A stretch of DNA of 64,000 nucleotides, from assembly GCF_025264685.1 (NCBI RefSeq), contig NZ_CP073721.1, positions 7,829,501 through 7,893,500 of the forward strand, written 5' to 3'. Origin of the DNA: Dactylosporangium roseum. Lineage in GTDB: Bacteria; Actinomycetota; Actinomycetes; Mycobacteriales; Micromonosporaceae. Below the pieces are notes generated by a model. It had not been told where the DNA came from and ran no database searches. It saw only the letters and a list, made by a program, of their open reading frames with translations. How positions within the stretch are numbered: position 1 is the first letter of the stretch; every line of letters begins with the position of its first letter. Made by a program: the position numbers and the translations under genes. Of this stretch, positions 54,178 through 63,571 are shown piece after piece.

Positions 54178-55617
54178 TCAGAGAATGGGCGGCGGCACGT
54201 ACGCAGCGGCCTCCGGATGCCGGGCGAGAACCTCGTCGATCTCCGCCACCACCGCGCCGACCTGCGCGGATGCGGCGCCGATGAATACCGAGGGGTTCGC
54301 TACCAGGCCTTCTACCTCGGGCCGGGACAACCGCAGCCGCTCGTCGTCGGCGAGTCGCTGGAGCAGGTCGTTGTCCTGGGCACCCTTCTCGCGCATGGCG
54401 AGCGCCACCGCCACCGCGTGCTGCTTGATCGCTTCGTGAGCATCCTCACGGCCGACGCCGTGCCCGACAGCCGCGACGAGGACCCTGGTGGTCGCGAGGA
54501 ACGGCAGATAGCGATCCAGCTCACGCGCCACCACTGCGGGGTAGGCGCCGAATTCGTCCAGAACCGTCAGGAACGTGGCGAACAGCCCGTCGACCGCGAA
54601 GAACGCGTCGGGCAGCGCCACGCGGCGCACCACCGAGCAGGACACGTCGCCCTCGTTCCACTGGTCGCCGGCCAGCTCGCCGATCATCGACAGGTAGCCC
54701 CGGACCACAACCGCCAGTCCGTTGACCCGCTCACACGAGCGCGTATTCATCTTGTGCGGCATCGCCGACGAACCGACCTGACCGGCCTTGAACCCCTCGG
54801 TCGCCAGCTCGTAGCCGGCCATGAGACGGATCGTGGTCGCCAGGCTCGACGGCCCGGCCACGGCCTGCGCCAGCGCGGACACCACGTCGAGGTCGAGCGA
54901 GCGCGGGTAGACCTGCCCGACGCTCATGAGCACGTGCCGGAAGCCGAGGTGCTCGGCGACCTTTCGCTCGAGCTCGGCGACCTTGCCGGCGTCGCTCCCG
55001 AACAGGTCGAGCTGGTCGGCGGCCGTGCCGACCGGACCCTTGATGCCGCGGAGCGGATAGCGCTCCAGCAGGTTTTCGATCCGTCGGTACGCGATGAGGA
55101 GCTCCTCCGCCGCACTCGCGAACCGCTTGCCGAGCGTCGTGGCCTGCGCCGGGACGTTGTGCGACCGCCCGACCATCACCAACTCGTCATACTGCCGGGC
55201 GCGTGCCGCGAGCCGGGCGAGTGCGGCGACCATCCGATCCCGGACCAGCTCCAGCGACTTGCGGATCTGTAGCTGCTCGACGTTCTCGGTGAGGTCGCGC
55301 GAGGTCATCCCCTTGTGGATGTGCTCGTGGCCGGCGAGCTCGGAGAACTCCTCGATACGCGCCTTGACGTCGTGCCGGGTGGCCCGCTCGCGCTCGGCGA
55401 TGCTGATCAGGTCGACGTCGTCGACGACCCGCTCGTAGTCCTCGACGACCCCGTCGGGCACGGGCACCCCGAGATCCCGCTGCGCGGTGAGCACCGCGAG
55501 CCAGAGCCGCCGCTCGAGGCGGACCTTCTCCTCCGGCGACCAGATGGTGACCAGCTCAGGAGAGGCGTAACGGGAGGCGAGCACGTCGGGAATCCGCGGT
55601 TTGTTCACGAGGCCCAT
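54178..55617 (-). CDS. purB: Adenylosuccinate lyase
   Basis: 479 residues. Fumarase/aspartase superfamily: 'RYASPELVTIWSPEEKVRLERRLWLAV' (excerpt), 'EHIHKGMTSRDLTEN', signature 'GSSAMPHKMNTRSCERV', and 'QWNEGDVSCSVVRR'. Cleaves SAICAR and adenylosuccinate. ATG 55617 gives the homologue-like start; GTG 55608 is an alternative. Confidence 0.96.
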   Translation of the reverse strand: MGLVNKPRIPDVLASRYASPELVTIWSPEEKVRLERRLWLAVLTAQRDLGVPVPDGVVEDYERVVDDVDLISIAERERATRHDVKARIEEFSELAGHEHIHKGMTSRDLTENVEQLQIRKSLELVRDRMVAALARLAARARQYDELVMVGRSHNVPAQATTLGKRFASAAEELLIAYRRIENLLERYPLRGIKGPVGTAADQLDLFGSDAGKVAELERKVAEHLGFRHVLMSVGQVYPRSLDLDVVSALAQAVAGPSSLATTIRLMAGYELATEGFKAGQVGSSAMPHKMNTRSCERVNGLAVVVRGYLSMIGELAGDQWNEGDVSCSVVRRVALPDAFFAVDGLFATFLTVLDEFGAYPAVVARELDRYLPFLATTRVLVAAVGHGVGREDAHEAIKQHAVAVALAMREKGAQDNDLLQRLADDERLRLSRPEVEGLVANPSVFIGAASAQVGAVVAEIDEVLARHPEAAAYVPPPIL

Positions 55618-55760
55618 TCTGCCTGCCGGGTCCGAGGGGCACCGCAGCCGCCGACCTTGCGCGTCCTGAAAGGCGACATGCGGGATGTGCGAGGTTCGTC
55701 GCCGCTGCTTCCGATCCTCTGGACGCGAGCCGCGAAGCCGATCGACTCTCCGCCGCCGCG

Positions 55761-57362
55761 TCAGGTGCGGGGTGGGTGGTCGCGCTCGGGCAGACCGACC
55801 CGCAGCGCCACGCGGTCGAGGTACCACAACTGGGCGGCGACACCCAGGAGCAGGAACAGCAGGAGCATCGGCAGCGGGAGCAGCCGGCCGTACGGCAGCC
55901 GGTCGAGGTCGAACGTCTGGAGGACCTCGACCAGCAGGAGATGGGCCGTCATGTGGCGGCTGGTCGCGGAGATCAACGGCCACAGCAGGTTTTGCGCCTG
56001 GACCACCCAGGTCACCAGGTACGCGAGCCCGAGCATCGGCAGGGCCGGGAGGACGAGGCTCGACCACGGGGCCGGGCGGTTCTCCTGCCGGAGGGCCTCG
56101 CGGCGCAGCGCCTGACCCCGGAACACCAGCGCCAGGATGAACAGCGCCGGGATGGCCACCCGCGACGGCGAGATCAGGCCGATGAACGAGTTCAGCCGGC
56201 CCGCGGTGGCCCCCGCGGCGTAGGCGCGCAGGGCCAGCGGGGCGATACCGACGAACAGGAAGAGGCCGAACGGCAACAGCAGCCACTCACTGTGCCGGCC
56301 CAGGGGACGCAGGCCGCTGATGCCGAACGCCGCGAGCGCCGCCGCCGTGACCCCGACGAGGGTGGACACCAGCGGGGGCAACCAGGTGTTGCCCCAAGTG
56401 GGGTCGGCGACCGGCGACGGGTTGGTGATGTCGGACAGCCACGGCCACAGGGCGAACCCGGTGCCCACCAGCACGACGACCAGCAGGATCCCGCCGACGA
56501 CCCAGGGCGTGGGGCTCTTCGCCGGGGCGGGCTCCGGTGACGAGCGGTCCACCTCGAGGCGCAGGCCGGTCAGCACGATGATCACGGTCGCGGCCAGGCC
56601 GAAGAGCATCAGCGGGAGCAGCACCGTGGCGGAGACGGCCGCGCCCACGCCGAAGTCGCGCGTCCGGAACGACGTGTCGAACATCAGCCGGGCCGGGGTC
56701 CCGGCGGGCGAGGTGCCGAAGCCCTCGATGTAGGAGTACGTGAACTCCTGCAGCCCGGCCGCGATGACGGCGAGGACCGCGAGCAGCGCCGTGACGCCCA
56801 CGGCGGGCCACGGGCTGCGGGTGGCGTCGCGACGCCGGAAGGCCGCGAGGTAGACGACGACCCCGGCGGCCGAGACGAGGCCGAAGGTGCCCAGCCAGTA
56901 GATCGGCCGGACTTCGGGCCGGCCGTCGCCGGTCAGGTCACGCGCGCGGTACGCGAGCGCGACGGCCATCGGGGCGAAGGCGGCGAGCGGGATGGTCAGC
57001 AGCGCTCGGACCACCCACCGTCCGGCGCGCCCGGTGCGGGCGGCGGCCCAGGCCAGGGCCGGCGCGAGGAGCAGGACCAGGGCGAGCGGCACGGCGGCGA
57101 GGCTCAGCCCGAAGAGGAGACTGCCGCCCAGCCCCACGTCGAACGCCTTCGCGTAGTTGTCGAAGCCGGCACCCTCGCCGCCGGGGTTGAACCGCAGGCC
57201 GGTGAACCGGTTGAAGCTGGACCGGAACGTCCAGACGGCCGGCTCCACGTAGCTCGTGAGCAGCAGCACGAACGCCGGCAGCACGAGCACGAGGCCGACG
57301 GCCGTCTGCCAGGCGGGCCGCGGTGTGGCCGGACGGAGCATGGTGGGCTGGATGCCGGTCAT
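55761..57362 (-). CDS. ABC-type sugar permease-like protein, two permease halves fused
   Basis: 533 residues with about 12 membrane helices. The first half is MalF-like (periplasmic 'SSFNRFTGLRFNPGGEGAGFDNYAKAF' and cytoplasmic loop 'APALAWAAARTGRAGRWVVRALLTIP', excerpts). The second half is MalG-like ('TWLPPLVSTLVGVTAAALAAFGISGLRPLGR', excerpt, then 'RVAIPALFILALVFRG'). EAA loops are degenerate. No ATPase or solute-binding gene is adjacent. Transport role likely; substrate unknown. Confidence 0.68.
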   Translation of the reverse strand: MTGIQPTMLRPATPRPAWQTAVGLVLVLPAFVLLLTSYVEPAVWTFRSSFNRFTGLRFNPGGEGAGFDNYAKAFDVGLGGSLLFGLSLAAVPLALVLLLAPALAWAAARTGRAGRWVVRALLTIPLAAFAPMAVALAYRARDLTGDGRPEVRPIYWLGTFGLVSAAGVVVYLAAFRRRDATRSPWPAVGVTALLAVLAVIAAGLQEFTYSYIEGFGTSPAGTPARLMFDTSFRTRDFGVGAAVSATVLLPLMLFGLAATVIIVLTGLRLEVDRSSPEPAPAKSPTPWVVGGILLVVVLVGTGFALWPWLSDITNPSPVADPTWGNTWLPPLVSTLVGVTAAALAAFGISGLRPLGRHSEWLLLPFGLFLFVGIAPLALRAYAAGATAGRLNSFIGLISPSRVAIPALFILALVFRGQALRREALRQENRPAPWSSLVLPALPMLGLAYLVTWVVQAQNLLWPLISATSRHMTAHLLLVEVLQTFDLDRLPYGRLLPLPMLLLFLLLGVAAQLWYLDRVALRVGLPERDHPPRT

Positions 57363-57424
57363 GTCTCCACGATATTGGCGACAGCCGTTCCCCGCCGTTC
57401 GACACCATCCCCCCTTGCCCTTTG

Positions 57425-57530
57425 CCCCCCCTTTTGCGCGTTGATCTTGCAGTTGTGGTGCCTGACAAACCCGGACATCCTGGGAGTGTCGCGGCACCAC
57501 AACTGCAAGATCAACGCGCAAAAAGGGGGG
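57425..57530. repeat. Dispersed palindromic element, copy 2
   Basis: 38-nt arms (57425-57462, 57493-57530; one mismatch) start CCCCCC-TTTTGCGCGTT and continue GATCTTGCAGTTGTGGTGCC. The loop is close to the reverse complement of the loop in copy 1 (32247-32318). The right arm ends directly at the thiolase stop codon, so it also acts as a strong terminator-like hairpin for that gene. Confidence 0.88.
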
Positions 57531-58805
57531 TCAGCGCGACAAGATGGCGGTCACGCCCTGGCCGCCGGCCGCGCAGATCGAGATCAGGCCGCGGCCCTGG
57601 CCCCGCTGGGAGAGGAGCTTCGCCAGGGTCGCCACGAGCCGGCCGCCGGTGGCCGCGAACGGGTGACCGGTCGCCAGCGACGAACCGTTGACGTTGAGGC
57701 GCGATCGGTCGATCGGGCCCAGTGGCTCGTCGAGGCCCAGGCGGTCCTTGCAGAACGCCGGGTCCTCCCATGCCCTCAGGCTGGCCAGGACCTGGGACGC
57801 GAACGCCTCGTGGATCTCGTAGAAGTCGAAGTCCTGGAGCTTGAGTCCGGCCCGGGCGAGCATCCGCGGCACCGCGTAGACCGGGGCCATGAGCAGCCCG
57901 TCGTCGCCGTGCACGAAGTCGACGGCGGCGGTCTCGGCGGTGTCGAAGTAGGCCAGCACCGGCAGCTTCCGGGCGGCCGCCCAGGCCTCGGACGCCAGCA
58001 GTACCACCGCCGCACCATCGGTCAGGGCCGACGAGTTTCCGGCCGTCATGGTCGCCGACGGCCCCTTGCCGAAGACCGGCTTCAGCTTGCCCAGCCGCTC
58101 CAGGGTGGTGTCCGGGCGCAGGGTCTGGTCGCGGGTGAGGCCGAGGTACGGCGTGACGAGGTCGTCGAAGAACCCGCGCTCGTAGGCGGCCGCGAGGTTG
58201 TGGTGCGAGGCCAGCGCGAGCTCGTCCTGCTCGGCACGGGGCACGCCGAAGTCGACGGCGGTCAGGGCGGCGGACTCGCCCATCGACAGCCCGGTCCGCG
58301 GCTCAGCGTTGCGCGGTATGTCCGGCTTGAGCTGAGTCGGCCGGAGTTTGCTCACCGCGCGCAAACGGGCACCCAGCGAGCGGGCCCGGTCGAACTCCAT
58401 GAGGATCCGCCGCATGTCCTCGTTGACGCCGAGGGGCGCGTCGGAGGTCGTGTCGACCCCGCCCGCGATGCCGGCCTCGATCTGCCCGAGTGCGATCTTG
58501 TTCGCCACGAGGATGGCCGCCTCTAGACCGGTTCCGCAGGCCTGCTGGACGTCGTACGCCGGAGTCCGCGGGTCGAGGCGCGATCCGACCACGGATTCCC
58601 GCGTGAGGTTGAAGTCACGGCTGTGCTTGAGCACCGCACCCGCCGCGACCTCGCCGAGCCGCTCGCCGGCCAGGCCGAACCGCGCCACGAGTCCGTCTAT
58701 AGCGGCGGTCAGCATGTCCTGGTTTGATGCAGTGGCGTAGGCGCTGCCCGAGCGCGCAAAAGGAATGCGATTACCGCCGACGATCGCGACTCGAACCGGG
58801 GCCAT
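57531..58805 (-). CDS. fadA2: Acetyl-CoA acyltransferase / thiolase (FadA2-like)
   Basis: 424 residues. Thiolase landmarks: active Cys in 'VQQACGTGLEAAI' near residue 90, 'YEIHEAFASQ' near 330, 'GSSLATGHPFAATGGR' near 380 and 'ICAAGGQGVTAIL' near 412. ATG 58805 with GGAGA spaced 5-6 nt. Divergent from fabG4-htdX, the same order as Rv0243 / Rv0242c-Rv0241c of Mycobacterium tuberculosis. Confidence 0.92.
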   Translation of the reverse strand: MAPVRVAIVGGNRIPFARSGSAYATASNQDMLTAAIDGLVARFGLAGERLGEVAAGAVLKHSRDFNLTRESVVGSRLDPRTPAYDVQQACGTGLEAAILVANKIALGQIEAGIAGGVDTTSDAPLGVNEDMRRILMEFDRARSLGARLRAVSKLRPTQLKPDIPRNAEPRTGLSMGESAALTAVDFGVPRAEQDELALASHHNLAAAYERGFFDDLVTPYLGLTRDQTLRPDTTLERLGKLKPVFGKGPSATMTAGNSSALTDGAAVVLLASEAWAAARKLPVLAYFDTAETAAVDFVHGDDGLLMAPVYAVPRMLARAGLKLQDFDFYEIHEAFASQVLASLRAWEDPAFCKDRLGLDEPLGPIDRSRLNVNGSSLATGHPFAATGGRLVATLAKLLSQRGQGRGLISICAAGGQGVTAILSR

Positions 58806-58842
58806 CGGTGTCTCCATTCTCGACGCGCCAGGGCATCGTGAA

Positions 58843-58868
58843 GTTACCCTACTCGCGAGTAGGGTAAC
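58843..58868. promoter_or_regulatory. 26-bp perfect palindrome between fadA2 and fabG4
   Basis: GTTACCCTACTCG followed by its exact reverse complement. It is centred in the 92-bp divergent promoter region, so one dimeric (TetR-like) repressor could control both directions. No regulator gene is adjacent. Confidence 0.82.
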
Positions 58869-58897
58869 GCGTTTGTTGTGACTGGGGAGGCACTGCA

Positions 58898-60214
58898 ATG
58901 TCCGATCGTTACGCCAACTTCGCCCACTCGGGCGCCGGGCGGTTCCTCGTCAAACGCCTTGGCCTGCCCGATCCGCCCAGGCTGCGCCGCCACAGCGCGG
59001 GTGACCCGGTGCTGGCCGGACCCGCGCAGATCGGCGGGTCCGGCCGGCTGGTCGAACCGCTCCACAAGATCATCGAAGGGCTGCCGAAGGCGGAGGGCGG
59101 CGACCACAACGCCGTCCTGATCTTCGACGCCACCGCCATCGTCGACACCGCCGGGCTGCGCGCGCTCTACGACTTCTTCCATCCGGTCATCCGCTCGCTT
59201 ACCCCGTCCGGGCGGGTCGTCGTCCTCGGCAGCCCGCCCGAGCTTTGCGCCAACGCCCGCGAGGCGACCGCGCAGCGCGCGCTGGAAGGCTTCGTCCGCT
59301 CGGTCGGCAAGGAGGTCGGCCACGGCTCCACCGCGCAACTGCTGTACGTCGCGCCCGGCGCCGAGGACGCGATCGAGTCGACCCTGCGGTTCCTGCTGTC
59401 GGGCCGGTCGGCGTACGTCTCGGGGCAGGTCGTCCGCATCGGCCCGACGAGCGTCGACGTGCCCGAAGACTGGGAGCGGCCGCTCGTCGGCAAGACGGCG
59501 ATCGTGACCGGCGCGGCCCGGGGCATCGGCGCGGCGATCGCCGAGGTGCTCACCCGCGACGGCGCGCACGTCGTCTGCCTCGACGTGCCGGCCGCCGGCG
59601 AGGACCTGAGCCGGGTCGCCAACGAGCTCAAGGGCACGGCGCTGCAACTCGACCTGACCGCCGAGGACGCGCCACGCCGGCTCGCCGACTTCATCGCGAC
59701 GCGGCACGTGCACGCCGACGTGTTCGTCCACAACGCCGGGATCACCCGCGACAAGACGCTCGGCCGCATGGACGAGCAGCAGTGGCGGTCGGTGCTCGAC
59801 GTCAACCTGTCCAGCCAGGAACGGATCAACGACGTCCTGCTGGCCGAGAACCTGCTCGGCGGCAACGGCCGCATCGTCTCGGTATCCTCGGTGTCCGGCA
59901 TCGCCGGCAACCGCGGCCAGACCAACTACGCCACGTCGAAGGCGGGCGTGATCGGCCTGGTCGAGGCCAACGCGGCCGCGGTCGCCGCGCGCGGGCTCAC
60001 CCTCAACGGGGTCGCGCCCGGCTTCATCGAGACGAAGATGACCGCCGCCATGCCGATGTTCGTCCGCGAGGCGGGCCGCCGGATGAACAGCATGTCGCAG
60101 GGCGGCCTGCCGGTGGACGTGGCCGAGACCATCGCGTGGCTGGCCAATCCCGCATCGGGCGGGGTCAGCGGCAACGTGGTCCGGGTCTGCGGCCAGAGCC
60201 TCCTGGGGGCCTGA
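58898..60214 (+). CDS. fabG4: High-molecular-weight 3-oxoacyl-(ACP/CoA) reductase FabG4
   Basis: 438 residues, about 190 longer than ordinary FabG. The N-terminal 195 residues form a degenerate, flavodoxin-like Rossmann domain as in Mtb FabG4. The C-terminal SDR has 'VTGAARGIGAAIAEVL' near 202, 'VHNAGITRDKTLGRMD' and the Ser-Tyr-Lys triad in 'SVSSVSGIAGNRGQTNYATSKAG' (excerpt; Tyr near 344). ATG 58898 has GGGGAGG upstream. Stop overlaps htdX (TGATG). Confidence 0.93.
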   Translation: MSDRYANFAHSGAGRFLVKRLGLPDPPRLRRHSAGDPVLAGPAQIGGSGRLVEPLHKIIEGLPKAEGGDHNAVLIFDATAIVDTAGLRALYDFFHPVIRSLTPSGRVVVLGSPPELCANAREATAQRALEGFVRSVGKEVGHGSTAQLLYVAPGAEDAIESTLRFLLSGRSAYVSGQVVRIGPTSVDVPEDWERPLVGKTAIVTGAARGIGAAIAEVLTRDGAHVVCLDVPAAGEDLSRVANELKGTALQLDLTAEDAPRRLADFIATRHVHADVFVHNAGITRDKTLGRMDEQQWRSVLDVNLSSQERINDVLLAENLLGGNGRIVSVSSVSGIAGNRGQTNYATSKAGVIGLVEANAAAVAARGLTLNGVAPGFIETKMTAAMPMFVREAGRRMNSMSQGGLPVDVAETIAWLANPASGGVSGNVVRVCGQSLLGA

Positions 60215-61107
60215 TGGGGACCGAGGTCGTGGAACTGGACCGCCCGCCGCGGCTGGGCCCGCTCTACCGGGCTGCGGCGCTGCGCCGCGGCACGGCCGCC
60301 GATCCGCGGCTGCCCGAACGCGCGCTGGTGCTGCGGGGCGTGCGGGTCGACCGCGAGCACATGGCCGAATACGACCGGGTGTGCGGGTTCCGCCTGCGTG
60401 ACGAACTGCCCGCCACCTATCCGCACGTCCTGGCGTTCCCCCTCACCCTGACCCTGATGACCGGCGCCGACTTCCCGTTCCCGCTGCTCGGCCTCGTGCA
60501 CGTCGAGAACCGCATCCAGGTCCTCCGGCCGCTGCTGTCCTCGGATGCGTTTGACGTGGCAGTACGGGCTGAGGCGCTGCGCCCGCACGACCGCGGCACC
60601 CAACTGGACGTCGTCGCGACCGCCACGATCGACGACGAGCCGGTCTGGAGCTCCCGCTCGACGTACCTGCGCCGGACCGGCACCGGTTCGGACCGCTCGA
60701 CACCGGACGGACCGAAGGAGCGGGCCCGGCCGCCCCGTCCCAGCGCGACGTGGCGGATCCCGCGGCGGACCGGCCCCGACTACGCCGCGGTGTCCGGCGA
60801 CCGCAACCCCATCCACACGTCGCGGCTGCTGGCCAAGGCGTTCGGCTTCCCGCGCGCGATCGCCCACGGCATGTGGACCAAGGCGCGCTGCCTGGCGGGG
60901 TTGGAGGGCCGCCTGCCGGACACGTACGAGGCGCACGTCGCCTTCAAGCTGCCGATTCTCCTACCCGCAACCGTCGGTTTCAGCACCGCGACCGATGGTG
61001 CGAGGTGGACGATCGGAGTGCACGACACACGGACCGGCAAACCGCATCTGACCGGCTCGATCGACACTGTCGAGGGAGGTCACGGCAGCGGGCCGCCGGT
61101 TCGGTGA
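60214..61107 (+). CDS. htdX: MaoC-like 3-hydroxyacyl dehydratase (HtdX-like)
   Basis: 297 residues, double hot-dog. The N-terminal half is degenerate. The C-terminal half has the hydratase-2 motif 'YAAVSGDRNPIHTSRLLAKAFGFP' (excerpt), with Asp and His near 195-202. Together with fabG4 and fadA2 it makes a three-enzyme set for fatty acyl degradation or elongation. Confidence 0.9.
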   Translation: MGTEVVELDRPPRLGPLYRAAALRRGTAADPRLPERALVLRGVRVDREHMAEYDRVCGFRLRDELPATYPHVLAFPLTLTLMTGADFPFPLLGLVHVENRIQVLRPLLSSDAFDVAVRAEALRPHDRGTQLDVVATATIDDEPVWSSRSTYLRRTGTGSDRSTPDGPKERARPPRPSATWRIPRRTGPDYAAVSGDRNPIHTSRLLAKAFGFPRAIAHGMWTKARCLAGLEGRLPDTYEAHVAFKLPILLPATVGFSTATDGARWTIGVHDTRTGKPHLTGSIDTVEGGHGSGPPVR

Positions 61108-61149
61108 CCGTGCGTCAATCCTTCACCGTGTCCGGGGGCCCAGAAGACC

Positions 61150-63513
61150 GTGCAGACGCCCATCGAGGTCACCCTCGCGGAAGACGACGACGCCGCGCCG
61201 GCCGACGCGCGGGCCACCGCCGGCCGGCGGCGCCTCGTGACGGCCGGCCGGCTGTCGCCGCTGTTGTTGCTCGTCGCGACGGTAGCGGTCCTCTGGTGCT
61301 ACGAGGTCCCGCCCGCCACGACCGCGATCTTCGCGCTCTACCTGGCGCTGGGCATCACCCTGCCCGGCACCCTGTGGTGGCGGTACCTCCTGCGGGGACG
61401 CGGCTGGTTCGTGGCCGACGTCGCCGCCGGCCTGGTGCTCGGCTACCTCGGCGAGGTCTTCTGCTACGTCGCGGCCCGCCTGCTCGGGCAGCCCCTGCTC
61501 GTGCTCGCCTGGCCGCTCGCCACGGTGACGCTGTTCACGACCGTCCCCGGCCTGCGCCGCTACTGGCGCAGCGATCCGGGCGCCGATCGGCCGCCGCCGC
61601 TGTGGCGCTGGTGCATGACGGGGCTGGCGGCGGTCCCGCTGCTGTGGAGCGTCAAGTTCTACCGGATCTACGGGCTGCGCTTCCCGTACAACTCGGCGCC
61701 CGACACCGACTCGACGTTCCACCTGGCGCTGCTCGGCGAGGCGAAGCACCACATGCCGATGGTCGTGCCTTGGGTCACCGACGAGCCGCTGTACTACCAC
61801 TGGTTCACCTACCCGGAGATGGCGGCGACGAGCTGGGTCACCGGCATCGAGCCCAACGTGCTGCTGCTGCGGCTGTCGATGCTGCCGATGCTGATGGCGT
61901 TCACGGTGCTCGTGGGGCTGCTCGCGGGCAAGGTCACCGGGCGCTGGTGGACCTCGGTGGCGGCGTCGGGGGTGACGCTGTTCGTGCTGTCGCCCCATCC
62001 GTACCAGTGGCGGGTCGGCGAGTTCTACCGCAATCTCGCGTTCAGCGGCCTCGACGACGGCTCCTCGCTGCGGCTCACGGTCTGGACCGGGCCGACGCAG
62101 ACGTTCGGCGCGCTGCTGTTCGTGCCGCTCGTCCTCATGCTGGTCGACCTGCTGCGTGACCACCGCGACGGGCGCCGCTGGGCGCTCTTCACGCTGCTGC
62201 TCGCCGGGGTCATGGGCGGCAAGGCGACCTATGTGCCGCTGCTGCTCTGCGGCCTGCTCCTCGTCGTCGCCGTCGAGCTGCTCCTGCGCCGCCGGCTCCA
62301 CCGCGGCGCGCTGATCGCGCTCGGCCCGGCCGTCGCCGCGCTCGCCTTCTCCCAGCTCGTCCTCTTCGGCGCGACGAGTCAGGGCACCGCGCTCAAGCCG
62401 CTCGCCGATGTGGTCACCGGCGGGCTGGGTATCAGCACCGGCTACTCCACCGGCGAGGTCACCGGCCGCCTGCTCGTGCTCGCCGCGCTCACCGTCTTCG
62501 CGTGGGTGTGCGTCTGGGCGGGGCTGGCCGGCCTGCTCCGCCGGCGCCTGCCCGCCCCGGAGCTCACCGTCCTCGTCGGCGTCGGGATCAGCGGCGCCGC
62601 GGCCACGATGCTGACCGGTCAGTCCGGCGACAGCCAGCGGTTCTTCCTCGAGGCGGCCCGCCCGTACCTGTCGGTCGCCGCGGTCGCCGGACTGGTCGCG
62701 CTGCTGCCGGCCGGACGGATGACGGTGCGCCGGGCGCTGCCCCTGCTCGGTGCGGCGCTGCTCGGCGTCGTGGTCGTCCAGGCGATCCAGAGCTCCGGGC
62801 GCGGCTCCGTGCCGAACGTCGGCAACACCGGGTCGTACGGCAATCTCACCCGCGCGATCGTCCTGCCCCACGTCGCCCTGCTCGGGTTCGCCGTGGTGTC
62901 CCTGGTCGCGCTGCTGGTGGCCCGCCGGTGGCTGCCGATCACGCGGGGCACGGCCGCGGCGCTCGTGGTGGCGCTGCTGGCCGGCTACGGGCTCAACACG
63001 ACCGTGCAGAACTTCTACCTCGTGCTGCGGGAGTCGCGGCAACACGGCTGGCGCGACGTCATCCACGGCTCGCCACTGGTCTCCGAGGGCACGCTCGAGG
63101 CCGGGCGCTGGCTGCGCGACCACTCCTCACCCGACGACCTCGTGGCGACCAACGCGCATTGCGTCACGCTCGAGGGACGGTGCAGCAATCTACACTTCTC
63201 GATGACTGCCTACAGTGAGCGCCGCATGCTCGTCGAGGGGTGGGGCTTCTCGACCACCGCGCACGAGGAGGCCGCCCGGCTCGACACCTGGGTCGGCCAC
63301 GTCCCCTACTGGAAGCCGCGGATCCTGGCCGACAACGACGCCGTGTTCGAGGATCCATCGCCCGAAACGGTGGACGTGCTCCGCGACCGATACCGGATAC
63401 GTTGGCTATTCGTTGACGAGACGCAGAGCGACGTCTCGCCGGCTCTTTCGACCTTCGCTACCGAACGCTATCGGTCAGGGGTCTGCGTCGTGTACGAGCT
63501 GCCCCGTTCCTGA
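61150..63513 (+). CDS. Large polytopic membrane protein, possible membrane glycosyltransferase
   Basis: 787 residues. About 13 membrane helices across residues 30-640, then a soluble C-terminal domain of about 150 residues ('RESRQHGWRDVIHGSPLVSEG', 'FVDETQSDVSPALSTFA'). An external loop after helix 5 carries 'SAPDTDSTFHLALLGEAKHHMP' (excerpt) and 'YYHWFTYPEMAATSW', the acidic/aromatic first-loop pattern of GT-C enzymes. The C-terminus resembles the tails of bacterial membrane mannosyl- or arabinosyltransferase-like proteins. Function inferred. GTG 61150; next gene WecE-like. Confidence 0.62.
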   Translation: MQTPIEVTLAEDDDAAPADARATAGRRRLVTAGRLSPLLLLVATVAVLWCYEVPPATTAIFALYLALGITLPGTLWWRYLLRGRGWFVADVAAGLVLGYLGEVFCYVAARLLGQPLLVLAWPLATVTLFTTVPGLRRYWRSDPGADRPPPLWRWCMTGLAAVPLLWSVKFYRIYGLRFPYNSAPDTDSTFHLALLGEAKHHMPMVVPWVTDEPLYYHWFTYPEMAATSWVTGIEPNVLLLRLSMLPMLMAFTVLVGLLAGKVTGRWWTSVAASGVTLFVLSPHPYQWRVGEFYRNLAFSGLDDGSSLRLTVWTGPTQTFGALLFVPLVLMLVDLLRDHRDGRRWALFTLLLAGVMGGKATYVPLLLCGLLLVVAVELLLRRRLHRGALIALGPAVAALAFSQLVLFGATSQGTALKPLADVVTGGLGISTGYSTGEVTGRLLVLAALTVFAWVCVWAGLAGLLRRRLPAPELTVLVGVGISGAAATMLTGQSGDSQRFFLEAARPYLSVAAVAGLVALLPAGRMTVRRALPLLGAALLGVVVVQAIQSSGRGSVPNVGNTGSYGNLTRAIVLPHVALLGFAVVSLVALLVARRWLPITRGTAAALVVALLAGYGLNTTVQNFYLVLRESRQHGWRDVIHGSPLVSEGTLEAGRWLRDHSSPDDLVATNAHCVTLEGRCSNLHFSMTAYSERRMLVEGWGFSTTAHEEAARLDTWVGHVPYWKPRILADNDAVFEDPSPETVDVLRDRYRIRWLFVDETQSDVSPALSTFATERYRSGVCVVYELPRS

Positions 63514-63571
63514 CCTGGCCGCCCGGGCGTACCGAACCCGCACAATCGCAGCATCCGTTAGGTAGGCTCCA

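Noticed and set aside
61123..63123. 666-codon leftward open frame opposite the large membrane protein
   Set aside because: Gln/Arg/Glu/His low-complexity translation; an antisense shadow of a high-GC gene.
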